In this document: one piece after another, positions 33,762-46,103 of the stretch
Layout: every line of letters starts with the position of its first letter
Numbering within the stretch: position 1 is the first letter of the stretch
Assembly (NCBI GenBank): GCA_022225965.2
Contig: JAKJXP020000029.1
Coordinates: 1-64,000 of the forward strand
Direction of reading: 5' to 3'
DNA length: 64,000 nt
Source of the DNA: Diatrype stigma
Taxonomy: Eukaryota; Ascomycota; Sordariomycetes; Xylariales; Diatrypaceae
Position numbers and translations under genes: made by a program
The notes under the pieces: model-generated
Seen by the model: only the letters and a program-made list of their open reading frames with translations
Told to the model about the DNA's origin: nothing
Database searches by the model: none

Positions 33762-36700
33762 CTACAAAATCTCGTAGGGACGGGGTTCATCGCCTATCGC
33801 CTCTGCCGCCTTGCTGCTTCTGCTCTCGGGAGCGCCCAACTTTGTTCTCGGCTCGATGCCGTCGATCGTCTGCATCTCCACATCGTCGCTGACCACGGCG
33901 TTTGTGTCTGGCCTGCGGCGCTGTGGGACCTCTACTAGGTCGTGCTTCATCTCGTCGCGGACGTACGCGACATAGTAGGGATCACCACTGTCGTTGAGCT
34001 CGTCGAGGACGGCCTGCGAATCCCGCACGTCCTCGGTGACCATGCTATCGTTATACTTGTACCACACATTCTTCTTGAAGTCTCGCATCCATACCTGTAT
34101 GTTACAGTTAGCAGCCACAAAAACGACTAGGTGCAAAGCAGAAGTATGAAGCAGCAATCGATATACAGGCTGGTGCCCGTGGTATGTATGCAAGATAAGG
34201 AGAGGTGCTGACAGATCGGACTAATGAGAGATCGGTAACATACCCAATAATGCCCGGCTGACATCCCACCGCCGTGGCAAATAACAGCATGCAGACTATA
34301 CTTCTCCTTTTTCATCTCATCGAAATCGGTCTCCGCCCTCTTCTGCAGGTCAGAGAGTTCAGCCGAATTCATCTCGTTTAGACGTTGCAAATTCTGCTCC
34401 AGGTCGTCTAGGGCTCCTGTGAGCTCTGAGCTGGTGCTGTCTCCGTTTGTCACTGGCTCTGGAGAAGCTCGTTTTGCGGGTGGCAGGGTGGTCGAACTCC
34501 CCGGCGACTTGCGCTTAGACGGAATCTTTATATCGCTCATAAGAGGACCATCGAGATCAATTGAGTAGACATCATTATCAACGGGTTGGGTATCCCAACT
34601 ATCAAAGAAGTTCGCTGTTTGCCAATCGTCAGGCCCTTCGCGTCGTATTACCTGCTGCGTGTCCTGGGAACTTCTGTAATTCAGTTCTTCTAGGCGTTCC
34701 TTGATCGCCCACACGCGTCTGCGAACCTTCCACAGGGTTGTTCCTGTATCGGCTTCCATATATCTATCTAGATATAGAACGTCCGGTATAGCCACGGCAT
34801 TTCTGTTCTTGATTCCGGAAGCGTCGGATCGTTGTATGCAGATGTGGAGGATTGGTGGCAGTGACCTGATGGTAGAGTACCGTGCTAGACTTCCACCAGA
34901 GAGCAACTCATACGTAAAATACCGGTCGAGTGCGGCATAGAGTGTCACTTTGACTTTGTTCTCTTTGTCGGGATGTGGAAATGCTGTAATCCAGCGTTCG
35001 GGTATGATCTCCTCATTGAGAATATCCTCTTCCACAGCAGTATTGAGCCGGCTTGCATTCTCATTCGTGGTTTTAGCGGTGGAGTTCACAATCATGGTGA
35101 AAAATGTTTCTGTGATTTTATCCGCTTGTAAGTCGGGTTTCTCGGCCATGGGCCCGTCCGGACGAATTGCGCGCATCAGGTGTTCAAGGATATTGCCAAT
35201 GATCTCTTCCACATCTTGCTGTGAAGTGCCTGCCCGCTCAGATTGCTCGAGACGTTGCGATACCAAGGCTATTTTCTCGTCCAGTGACACGGGTGCCCCA
35301 TAATCATCCATTTGGGCGTCCTGGCCTGCTGGGAGAGGGAGAACTGAAGGGGGCTCATCCTTGGCCCTGTTCTCCTGGTTATTGTCATCGACATCAACTA
35401 GACGAATGACTGAGTCTGTTGGTGTGGCTTTGTCCTCTTCGACCAAGGTACGAGAGCTACGAGAGCTAGCAGTCTCAAGTTGGTCGTTAACAGATTCAAC
35501 GTGAACTTGTACCATATCGGTTCCCTCCTTCGGTGGTATGGGGGGAGCTGGCGAAGGGCGCGCTGGTAGCGGTGGAGGCTTGCGTTCGCTCAGTATATCC
35601 TTGGCAGACGAAAGAGCAGTATTGGCAAGCTTTTGCGATGGCTGAGCTGCAGCGTCTGCAGTGGACTGTAGCTGGTGGAAGAGCTCGCCAAGCATTTCGA
35701 CAACTGTCTCAAGTTAGCATGGAAAAGTGTTATTATTGGAAATCACGCCTCTCACATTGCCGGGCCACGATTGCTTCCTCCAGATTGACCGTATTGCCGT
35801 TGCCGCCAGTGCGCCGTTTTCCGATGGTCCCCTCGTCAAGCTCGAGCTTGATCCGGTCGAAGTTATTTATCAGCTCTCGGACTGTCTTGACGTTGTAGAA
35901 GTACTGAAGAAGACTATTCAAATAACAAGTATTGCCGATATTTCTCAAGCCAGGAGGCCTATTCATGTAGTCACTGGGCTCCTCCTGCGGCTGCTGTTGA
36001 ATGCTTGCCGGGGTTGGGTCAAGGGGGATGTTTCCGGTCTCTCTGAAAAAGGTTGCGAACTCTTGGAGCTTGGTTGCTTCATCTGTGAGGTCCTGTTGAC
36101 GCTTGAGCTCCGAAAGGACCTCTAGAGCCTCGGCTACCTTCTCGCGGTCTGTCTTTTCGTCCTGTTGAAGGGTCTACATTAGCCTGCAACGTACGAAGAT
36201 AGACAGGGAAAAAGGATTAGCCCATTCAACCAATTAAGTAGACTTACAAGATTTAGAACGAAATCACGGATCATTTCAGAGGAAAATACCGCGTCCACAC
36301 CGAGAAGCTGGGTTGCAGATTTGATGCTCATCCTTCTTTTATGCGGACCGCTGGCCGATTGAAGAGCTGGGGCGCCAATATCATTGAGCAGCTGCGGATT
36401 GATCAGGCTTACGAGGTCTTTGCTGAGGTGATGGCCAATGACTTCTAGGTGTTGCTGTGCTAAGGCCTTCTTCGCATCCGTACGGTCCGCCTCTACTATA
36501 ACATAGTACTTGCTAAGGAGGTAGTCGGGCGAGTCACGATCTGCCCCGGTTGCATCGAAGAATGCATAAGCATCTTGCAAGCTTTTATCCACCGTACTGA
36601 CCGTATCAAACTGTGATTGATATATGACGATCTCGGACACGGCATCCTCGTTGCGTTCCCGGATACAACGAAGGGCAGCCTGGAGGTATTTGTCTCGGTG

Positions 36701-37830
36701 ACTAGGACGTATATCGGATAGAAGCCGGGCGGCCCAGGCGAAGTGTCCGGGTGGATAATCCTTCAAACATCCTAGAAGTGCTAGATCGTCCTCAGAAAGG
36801 GGGAGGTCGGTCTTCACAATTGAGTACGATCCCCCAAATGCACGCAGAAGCTTTTCCCACGCAGGGATAGTCTCCTTGCTACGGTTCAAGAGGATAACCT
36901 CTGCTTCGACATCTTCCACTTGAGATCGTAGAGTGCCCACCGGTGTAATGCTCTGCCGTGGTTCGGGTTGGCAAATGAGCCAGAACGGATCTCCATCTTC
37001 ATCATCTGTGCCCTCCACAAATCCAATACTCCGAAGCAGAGGATCAAAGTCGGTACTGAAAGACACTTTAAATCTCTTATTCCTTTTCTTAATCTTTCTA
37101 GGGCCGCCTCCGGGTGGTTGGTTGTAAAGGGCATCGTGCAAGTACGTTCCTAGTAAAGTAGCACTGTCGGCGCCATAACTATCTGGAACATCTGCATATC
37201 TGGCAGGATCTTCAGCGCGGGCTTCTTTCAAATTCAGCTGCACGCGCCCGTCATTCCGAAGCATGTCTACTTCGTTTCGGCTAAGCTTAGGGGTGAACGT
37301 GGTGACCTCAAGCCAGAAGTTGCAGCTCCGCGCCGCACAGACAAATCGAACATACGCCTCGGGCTTGCTGTACTTAGTATGCTCTCGCCTCAGGTCCTCC
37401 TTGGACTTGACTATGTGAGGGATAAGCATGTGGTTAGGGTGTTCCTTGTTGTAAGGGAGGCTGTGTTTAGCATCGCTCTTCACATGGAAATGGTAATGAC
37501 ATTTCGCACAGACTGTGGAGAGGAATATGATCTGATTCTCCTCAAAGGTCTGCGTCGGAATCGAGAGCAACTCATGGTTGTGGCATCTACTCCTATCGGT
37601 GAGCTCGGGCAGTTTCCCCGAGATGAATTGGCTCAATGCTCGTGGTGACGTATAAGCTACGGTTTGTTAGCTTGGCATACATGTCTGCTGGGTGACATGA
37701 GCAGTGGAATTGAAAAGCGCTCACCACGAGGGTTTTCCTGTTGTCGAAACTGCTGATGGGCCTCGCGCTGTTGCCGACCTAGGAGTTCAATTTCCTCCAC
37801 TTCGGTCCCGTGTAAGATACTCGACCCCAT
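33762..37830 (-). CDS. ubp2: Ubiquitin-specific protease Ubp2
   Basis: Exons complement(33762..34094, 34244..35703, 35756..36173, 36248..37656, 37725..37830); 3726 nt, 1241 aa, close to yeast Ubp2 (about 1270). All introns are GT-AG and in phase; the start is MGSSILHGTEVEE. The first 500 residues form the Ubp2-type N-terminal region, with CHNHELL and CAKCHYHFHV (a possible metal site). The catalytic Cys box is GLRNIGNTCYLNSLLQYF (Cys about 588). The His box is YSLHAVICHGGGMSAGHYW (His about 1129), and WYKYNDSMV follows in the last exon. Between them lies an insertion of about 450 residues with Ser/Pro-rich and coiled-coil-like stretches. Ubp2 removes ubiquitin, preferring K63 chains, and works with the Rsp5 ligase in membrane-protein sorting. 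It is convergent with the NLR gene. Confidence 0.95.
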
Positions 37831-39578
37831 GATTGCTTATGTCGTACTATGAGACTTTGAAAAGTCGCAGTATGGATGTCATAGAAATTGGGTGGCTATT
37901 GTCCAGGCGACCACGCCAATGTTGTCACAGAGGGTACTTGATGGCAGTCAGCATAGAGATCAAGATGATCAGGCACAATTCAGAGTAGATAATAACGACC
38001 AAAACAAGATGAAAAAAATGGGGAAAAAGGGACGAAAATAGAATCGTACTCTTGGCTTAGACTTCTATGGTCAATGAGTAGTAAGAGGGTTGGCCATGGA
38101 ATGAGTCAAAATGAAGGACTGGCTGGCGCTGTGTTTTCAACGGATAGGCCTCTGCAGAACGAGCTACTCAACTTGCAGAGCCGTAGGTTCCAAGGTTGTT
38201 GAACACCCTTGAGGTGCCTGGGTGTACAGAAAGAGAGTGCGAGGGGTAGGTGGGGATGCTGGCATACCAGAACTGAGTAGAGAAACGATTCACTTGAACC
38301 GACAACTTGGTGGAAATATACATCATCGAGGTATCATGGGATAATGGGACCATGAACAGCTCCTCGACAGGGGGAGAACGCCTCAAGCTTCGATCTTCAG
38401 CTACCTACTTACCTAAAATTGGTAGTGAGCTACCCAGCTACCCAGACGTCATGCAAGGCTGATGAAAGTAAGACAGGAGCAGAATCAAGACTCCCCACCT
38501 CAGAGTACTGGTTCGTTTGGAAACTCGTAGGTTCCGACGTTCAAGGCCAGGGCAAGACGGAAGGTCGTTGAGATGAAATGGAATGAAACGCTTTCGTAAT
38601 CGTGAAAGGTCGATACCATCGACAAGGGCTCTCTAGGCTCTCTGCAACAAGCTCCGGACTGTTGCGTTGATTGCGTCGATGTCGTCGATGGAGGGGTATC
38701 AGAAAATGCGGGCAGACATGGAAGAAATTCAACCGGCTGTAGTGAGACTGATGCAACCACCTGCACCAAACTCAAACTATGAGCTCCAGCTCCAAATTAG
38801 GTATGGAACCTGGAAGTGAAGGCCTGTCAGGTGGGTGTAGTGACTACATGGAGGGGGAACGGCCAATATGAGTCCTCCATATTGGGGCCAAACAGTTAGC
38901 AGTCAGCACGAGGATTTCATGACATGGGCGTTTGGGGGACTGGGGATTGGAATGAAAGAATACCGGTCTCTGAGCGCGTGCCGTCTGTCACGTAACCTCG
39001 TGACAGTTGATACCTATTGAATGATGATGCGATGCGGGTGGTGCAAGGCTGATGATTGACTGAAGATTCACTGGCAGTACTAGGAGTCTGAGACTAGGGC
39101 CTGCCACAGCGCCATTAGCACTGGATGTCCAGCAGTTGGATCGTTATCGACAAGTTGACAACCCGCCAGCTCGCCAGTCGCTGGGGGGGCAGGGAGGGGC
39201 ATAGCGCTGACGTACATACATACATACATACATACATACAGTACTAATTGAACCAATACAGGCCTAATGACTACAGCCTGTATGTATGTATTTTTGTATG
39301 TACTGAATGTGGGGTTGAGCTTCACGGATGATGCGCCGGTAGATCTTCGGCGTCATTACCCAGCTAATTACCTAACAAGCTAGACTAAAATGCTCCCCGT
39401 CATGACCCCAAAGGGCCAAAGCTTAACTAAAGTAGTTTGGCTGAAGGCTCCTCTCCAGCTCCCATACAAACAAACAGGACGTTCGACCGGAAGTCTTCGT
39501 ACCTGGTTCGTCATCAAACCAACTCCCAACCCACCACAACCTAATCGCCAATTGCGACCGTCTCCTTCGGCCTCCAAG
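37831..39578. other. Divergent intergenic region
   Basis: Between the starts of ubp2 (-) and the complex I subunit gene (+). No gene is supported. It includes a (CATA)n run at 39212-39240 with a shorter copy, TGTATGTATGTA, in opposite orientation near 39281. Confidence 0.55.
39212..39240. repeat. (CATA)n microsatellite
   Basis: About seven copies of ACAT/CATA in the upstream region of the NDUFA11-like gene. Confidence 0.9.
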
Positions 39579-40461
39579 ATGGCGAACTCATACCCCAGAC
39601 CTGTCCTGCCGGAGGAGGATCCCTTCCACGCGCGAGACGCCGTCAAGTCGGGACTCGAGGGTGCCCTGGCCGGAGGTGCCGTCGGCTTCTTCGCCGCCGC
39701 CGTCCAGAACTCCCTCTCCAAGCAGAACATCGGATCCTGGGCCGTCTTTACCAAACACGGCGGCACCATTGCGTCGTTCGGTGCGTTCTATCCTTACCCA
39801 AGCAAAGCTGGGTTTGGGGGGAGAAGAGCCGTTGGTGGATTGATGAGCGACTAAACTGACTGGCGAACGCGATCCATATAGCTATTCTGGGTACCACCTA
39901 CAAGTTCTCCAAAAGTGCGACGGCCAATCTGCGCGAGAAGGATGACTATCTGAATACCTCAGTTGGGGCCTTCCTTGCCGGTTCCACCATGGGCCTGAGA
40001 GGTATGGCGAAACATCCGAGGCAGCCCTCTTGCAATGAGGGCGTAATTCGATGACTGCTAACATCGAGTCTCTGCTAGCTGGCCGCATACCACACATCAT
40101 TGGATACGGCGCCGTCTTCTCGTTAGTGTTGACGACATTGGATTACACAGGTGGCAGCATACGCGGGTGGGATAGCCGGGCCAGCTACCCGGACGAGTAT
40201 GAGCGGAAAGAGTTCCTGCGATTGGACCGTAGACGGCCAATTGAGCAGACAGTAGCAGAGATCGGGGGCGAGGGTCGGGGTAAGTTTCAGGAGCCAGCAT
40301 TCTTTCAAGACCATTAAATCTTGGGCCGTTGGTGGAAACAGGCACTGACTTATCCTACAACAGAGATCAAGCCCGCTGGCTATGAGGAGCGAAGACGGCA
40401 ACGGCTCCAGGAGACGTATGGCGTAGAGATTAATACTTCCGCCAAGGCGACAGTGAATTAA
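39579..40461 (+). CDS. Mitochondrial complex I NDUFA11/NUJM-like subunit (21 kDa)
   Basis: Exons 39579..39780, 39882..40001, 40079..40279, 40364..40461; 621 nt, 206 aa, all introns GT-AG and after the first base of a codon. It begins MANSYPRPVLPEEDPFHARD. GALAGGAVGFFAAAVQNSL and VGAFLAGSTMGLRAGRIPHI are the Gly-rich hydrophobic helices of the Tim17/NDUFA11-type fold, and IIGYGAVFSLVLTTLDYTGG is another helix. The tail is charged and soluble. Length and pattern fit the 21.3-kDa NADH-ubiquinone oxidoreductase subunit (NUJM) known from Neurospora, an inner-membrane accessory subunit at the membrane arm. A Tim17/22/23 import-channel member is the alternative but fits less well. Confidence 0.82.
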
Positions 40462-40834
40462 GAGAACGAGCATCACCTGGCGTGGGCGTGTAGTCTTGAC
40501 TTGTACATACAGAATCGGATTTCCTTTGGTATGATGATCCATTGACCAATATCAATTGCTGGTGAGCTTGCTTGCCACGCAAAGCTGATAATACCCAGTA
40601 AGTACCTTACCACGCTATCCCATCCATGTCTACTCTTATGATGATATTTTAGAGGCTGTTTATGACTCATGTTTTCATGAGCATGATTAAGCTCACCACT
40701 TTGTTCTATCTATACCTGATTTGATATTTTATACCTCCTCTCATCTGGCTTGGGAATACGAGACGGTTGCTAACACCGATTGCTTAGGTGCCTAGTTGTG
40801 AATGGGGTGGCATAGCCAGCAAATATTGGAATGA
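40462..40834. other. Short convergent intergenic region
   Basis: 373 nt between the 3' ends of the complex I gene (+) and the DUF167 gene (-). Only 3' UTR sequence is expected; nothing else is seen. Confidence 0.6.
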
Positions 40835-41261
40835 CTACTTGCTGAGGAGCCTCTCCCTAACGCTCGCTACGATGTCTTCGTCTCCCAGGTGCAATTTTTG
40901 CCGGAAAACCGTAGTGGAGATGCCAATCGTTTTGTCCCGGTTCTTGGTGCCTTGCATTACTTGCAGGTCTGATTTGGGGATGCCCAGTGCCTATATCCGC
41001 CATGACTATCAGCATGTGCTCTCGTGCCGAGACGCAATATCCGGGTTTGGAGGCAATACCTACTTCGCTTAGTACCTCCAACACAGCTTTGTTGGCCTTG
41101 TTGTCCTGGGCTGGGGCGGATACACAGAGCTCGACGGCTTCATCCGTGACGTCGGTGACGCCCTCGCGGACTTTACTAGCCCCTGGTCGCACGTGGCATC
41201 GCAGTAGGAGTATCTCGGAGGATGACTTCTTGACAAGGTCAATGACTTTACGTGAAGCCAT
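40835..41261 (-). CDS. DUF167 (YggU family) protein
   Basis: Exons complement(40835..40990, 41064..41261); 354 nt, 117 aa. Exon 1 reads [14 protein letters not shown], then [16 protein letters not shown] and [18 protein letters not shown]. Splicing GAA|GTAGGT to ATATAG|GCACTG restores [20 protein letters not shown] and TIGIS, the second half of the DUF167 domain. Reading straight through the intron destroys it. The domain is a small alpha/beta fold found from bacteria to human C15orf40; its biochemical function is not known. The gene is convergent with the complex I subunit gene and divergent from the HAD gene. Confidence 0.9.
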
Positions 41262-42201
41262 ATTAGCGATGCCAACGCTGTGACGTCCTAGAATCTGAGC
41301 CTGGTCTGGATGTGGTTGAGAATCTCATTAAGTTCTCATCTTTAGTAGATGATGAGGACGACCCTGGTCTCGTTAGCTTTTCTTTAGTTATTAATCCAAG
41401 TTCTGTATGGTGACAATAACGGATCCTTGAATACAATCTACTATTACTACAATATCCTACCCCTGACTTCATTTAGACATTGTTGTAATGAATGTGAGCT
41501 GAATTATCATTTTCTCATCAAAGCCACTATAACATCCATATGCCCTGTAACACCAAGTCCGCACGTATAGTTCTATCTCCTTGTGAAGCAAAATGTATCG
41601 ATAAATGGGATGTCGTACATCGACATATATCAAGTGAAATTGACACATACCTTATTTCCAATAGCCGAGTTATGCGATAGGTGCAGGGCGACTGAACCGG
41701 GCCTTCAGATTGACGGTGCTGAAGCCTGAAGAAGCAGCTGTGACTAATACCTGACCCTCGCCTTTCGAAGTGTACTTAGGAAGCTCAAGGTAAATGGGAG
41801 CTTGGTCCACCTGCAAACCATCGGGATGGGTCATGGGCATTCAAGCGTTGGCGCCAATGACAGCATTCCGCATCAGGGCATGCACAGCGCTTGCACCAGC
41901 CCCCAGCACACCCTGACACCCGCAAGACAGTGAAGACCCGCCTTATCGCTATGGTCCGGCCTCACTTATCGCGAATAAAAGTGGCAAACACGATTGATAA
42001 CGTAAGTACGTACTTCGTACTTTGTAGCTTCGCACGCTTCGTGCTCCGTCGCCTTACAAACGCGACGGAACAGACCAACCCTTCTACACGCGCGTAACCT
42101 TTTGTCTCTAAGAACTGTCTCTAGGGATTGTCTAGTTACTTCCTCTCATCCCAGTCCCGATAGCCACCATGCAGCTATAGCATTGTCGGCTTCCACTGTA
42201 C
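41262..42201. other. Divergent promoter region
   Basis: Between the DUF167 (-) and HAD (+) genes. No gene is supported. A short ACGTACTTCGTACTTTGTAG inverted motif lies at about 42009. Confidence 0.5.
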
Positions 42202-44306
42202 ATGCGTTCAACGATAACACGAACAATAACTCGAACGGCAGCTCGAAGTCGAATCCGATCAGTCGTAGCCAGGTCACGGTCCTCCATACTATCCAGAGTA
42301 CCATCACTCCTACGCCGAGCTATGGCATCAGCCTTCTCCGTCCAGAACGGTTCTGGCAACGGGTACCAGAACAGGAAAGAGAACGGGAATGGCAGCAACA
42401 AACACAGTAGAAAGGTCCATCGTACCTTGACAGCCTTGGGCAGATGGTCGATAATAAGCCAACAGTTGCCCGCTGTCGATTCCATCAGTACCATTCATAT
42501 ATACGACTTCGATAACACATGTGCGCTTTACCTTACCTTACCTTTACCTCGTGGCCAGGTTGCGTTCTCCAAGCTACGTTCCATCGCTAACTAATATCCT
42601 TGTTTCCAGTATTCAAGACCCCCCTCCCGAATCCCAAGCTATGGAACTCGCACACCCTCGGACAGCTTCAGAGCCAAGACATCTTCATCAACGGCGGCTG
42701 GTGGCACGACGCGCGCATACTGGCGGCGACCGGCGACGGGGTCGAGCGAGAGGAGCCGCGCGCGTGGCAGGGCTGGTGGAACGAGAAGATTGTCGAGCTC
42801 GTGCAGCTTAGTATGAAGCAGCGAGATGCCCTCTGCGTCCTCCTGACGGGGCGCTCCGAATCCGGGTTCGCCGACCTGCTGCGGCGCATCGCCAAGAGCA
42901 AGGGGCTGGAGTTCGACCTGATCGGGCTCAAGCCCACCGTCGGCCCCAACAGCGAGCGCTTCCGCAACACCATGCACTTCAAGCAGCTCTTCCTCGAGGC
43001 CGTGGTCGAGACCTACAAGGACGCCACCGAGATCCGCATCTACGAGGACCGTCCCCGACACGTCTCCGGCTTCCGCACCTTCTTCTCCGAATACAACCAA
43101 CGCCTACAAAGCCTCGGGTTCCAGGCGCCCCGTGCGCCAATCGCCGCCGAGGTTATACAGGTGGCAGACATATCCACGAACCTCGATCCCGTCGTCGAAG
43201 TCGCCGAAGTGCAGCACCTCGTCAACAGTCACAACGCCCTCATCGGACAGCGCTCGCAGGGCGGACGGCGGAACCGCCTGATGATCCGGAAGACGGTTTT
43301 CTTCACAAGCTACATGATCTCGCCCGAGGACACGAAGAAGCTGCTCGGCCTCGTGCCGTCGCTCCCTAGCAGCAGCAGCGCGGCGGCCGACGGCAGCGAG
43401 CTTAAGCTGCACGCGAACCAGATCATGATCAGCCCGCGGCCGGTCCAGAAGAACATACTGGACAAGGTGGGCGGGATGAACGCGCGGATGAAGTGGGAGG
43501 TTGTGGCGACCGGCTGCTTCGAGAACAGCATCTGGGCCGTGCGCGTGCAGCCCGTCCCGGCCAACGCGCGCTACCACGTCGAGAACCCGATCCCGTTCGT
43601 CATCCTAGCCATCCGCAAGGGCGCGCGCCCCGCCGACGCCGCCCGCATCCAGCACTGGCAGCCCGTGCCGCCCGAGAAGACCTTCGTCTTCGAGACCACC
43701 GTCGGCGAGAAGGTCATGCTCCGCATCGAGCCCGAGCCGCAGCAGGACTGGAGCAGCAATAACAACAACAACGAAGACGGTAGCGCCAATAGCAATAGCA
43801 ACGAGCAGACTAGCCCGTTGTTCCAGAATCGCCACTCGAAGCGCAAGCACCCGGGCGACGACAACGACTCCCGTCCGCGCAACTTCGGGCAAGGTAACAA
43901 CAACGCACGCGGCGGCGGTGGCGGCTATCAGGGGCGCGGCGGCAACCAAGGCGGCAGCGGTCGAGGCGGCTTCAGAGGAGGCGGCGGCGGCGGCGGTAGC
44001 GGCGGCACGTCTAACAGGGGCTACCGCACGGGAGCGCGAGGCGGCGGCAACAGCGGGCATTCTAGGGGAGGTGGTCGTGGCGGTGGCGGCGGCGGAGGTG
44101 GTCCCAAGGGCTACCGGTCTCTAGACGACGTAGCAGCGCGCGACAACCACGGGCCTGGCGCCTCCGTCTCGTACGACGACAACAGCTTCCCCACCCTGGG
44201 CGGTGCCGTTCCACCAACACAGCCGCGGGGGATGGGAGGCCCAGGTCAGGGCCAAGGTCGCAGCGGTGGTGGTGGCGGTGGTCTTGACCTGCAGAACTTT
44301 TACTGA
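42202..44306 (+). CDS. HAD-superfamily 'Swiss Army Knife RNA repair-like' protein with RGG tail
   Basis: Exons 42202..42520 and 42610..44306; 2016 nt, 671 aa. Joining the exons (phase 1) creates IHIYDFDNTLF (residues 98-108), HAD motif I with the two catalytic Asp, followed by KTPLPNPKLWN, typical of fungal SAK-type HAD proteins. CVLLTGRSESGFADLLRRI supplies motif II and IYEDRPRHVSGF the acidic motif. The last 200 residues are Asn-rich, then Gly-rich with many RGG/GRGG units, an RNA-binding tail. A role in RNA repair or processing follows from the family name and is not demonstrated. Residues 1-40 hold ten or more Arg and no acidic residue, so they could be a mitochondrial presequence. Translation could instead begin at ATG 42322 (MASAFSVQ, good context), making that stretch 5' UTR. 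Confidence 0.83.
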
Positions 44307-46103
44307 TGAGATGATCTTGAGCAAGTTCAACGGCAACTTGACGTCGCTAAATGTGGTTCATCCCGTGCTATATCGATACGTGGCGTGGACGCAAGGAAAC
44401 TCACCATCGGTATTGAAAAGGTCCCGAATGCTTTATTCATCACGCCTTCTACTGCGAAGTGTACAAGCTATTTCATACCACTTTGTGTGTTCGAACGAGC
44501 GATCAAGGGGTAGACGGATTAACCGTCCGCAAACCGCCTAGACTAGTTCTACGCACCGCCCATCTTTCGCGGCAACTTGGCCACGATGCCACATCCCGCC
44601 GCCGCCGTTATTGCCTGGCCGGCAGACCTCACCTCACTCCCACAACTAGCTAGGCATCGAATCATGCAACTTGCCTCACCCTGCCGTCGAAGGAAAGAGG
44701 TGGTGTATATGACATATATATACACGCACACTCCCAGATATGACAGACAGCTGTTGATACCAGCCACTGTAGAGCTAGCCACATGGTAAATGGGGTGAGA
44801 CTCCAAAAATACAAGTGGCAAACGAGAGGGCGAAAGAATAATAGTAGCAGTGAGTGGGCTGTGAGAGAAGAGCAACAAGCACGATTGGTCGATTGGTAAC
44901 CCCATTTTCACCTATTACCTATAAAGGTAGCCAGCTCTTCGATATCCCTTTCCCTTCTTAAAGACGGCGATGGAGCGGTTGGTTAGGGTGGATGGATGAA
45001 TGGCTGAGATGGAATATGATCGGGGAGCCTGGAACGAAAGGAAGATATACTCTTCTGTTATGCGTGGGAAAACGCCAGCCAGTGTGCGTGCCATGCCTGC
45101 CGAGGGGACTCATACACACACTCGAAAGAGCTATCCTTCTTTCTACACTTCTTCGTCCAGTCCGGGTCTATTCTAGTGTTTTCATTCTATTTTGCTATAA
45201 TTAGTAGCGTTCTTTCAGGTTTCTGGTCATTGGTAGGCTGGCAGGCAGGTCGGTAGGCAGGTCGGCAATGGGGTTGGTTGGCACCTAATAAGTAGGTACT
45301 TAGGCAGGCAGGCAGACAGGCGTTATACTATGTATATCTAGGAGGCATGCTAAAGTAAGTAGTGATGCATCCGGTCTACCTACTTACCTATGGACTTTCT
45401 TCCACGCCCTTCTGTATTGTCCTCGGATTTGACCAGCGAGAAGGATCCGGTCGGTGTGCGCAGAAAAGGGGACAGGGGCGGGGGATTGCAAGAAGGGGAA
45501 AGGGGACAACTACCATGTTGTGTTATGTTTACTCCATGGCGGGCAAAACGTTCACAAACAACACCCGAGGTTCAAGATACGTACAGCCTGAAAGTTGTGT
45601 ACTTGCCTACACCATGAACACCGTGATTGATCTGATTAATATGATATGACACGTGTTGGGCTATGTCCATATGGTATTCTTTGTATTGCACGGCATGGTA
45701 TGGCATGGCATTGCAATGCCATCATAGACGAGTATAGCAATCGTACAGATGGCTCCAAACGCCTCTCTACCCATCCACGATCTACCTATCCTACCCTATT
45801 GCCCCTGAATAAGGTATTTAGGAAGATACTTGTTTAAGCAATCCAACCGACCAACAAACGCAACACAATAGTATGTCAGGTCGGTAGGTATATATGCCCT
45901 TCCACGGGGTCAAGAAAAACAGCAAACGAGGTACACAACAGCCTTCATAATACGAGCCATCCTCAAGCCGTTTGTCTATTTCATGGTCTTCATTATGCTC
46001 ATGGCGTACATACCTACTTCAGTACGCAGTAGTAACAAAGGCCAACCGGGGGCGGTAGGAACCGGGGTATACATATTTGTGTGATTATATATTTCTCACT
46101 TAC
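44307..46103. other. Convergent intergenic region with GGCAGG-type repeats
   Basis: 1.8 kb between the 3' ends of the HAD gene (+) and pri1 (-). No gene is supported. Degenerate GGCAGG/GGTAGGCAGG repeats lie at about 45236-45322, and a GGCATGGTATGGCATGGCATTGC run at about 45692. Confidence 0.55.

Noticed and set aside
40990..41063. Single-exon 134-codon version of the DUF167 gene
   Set aside because: Read-through loses the second half of the domain (GIPKSDLQV..), which the spliced form restores.
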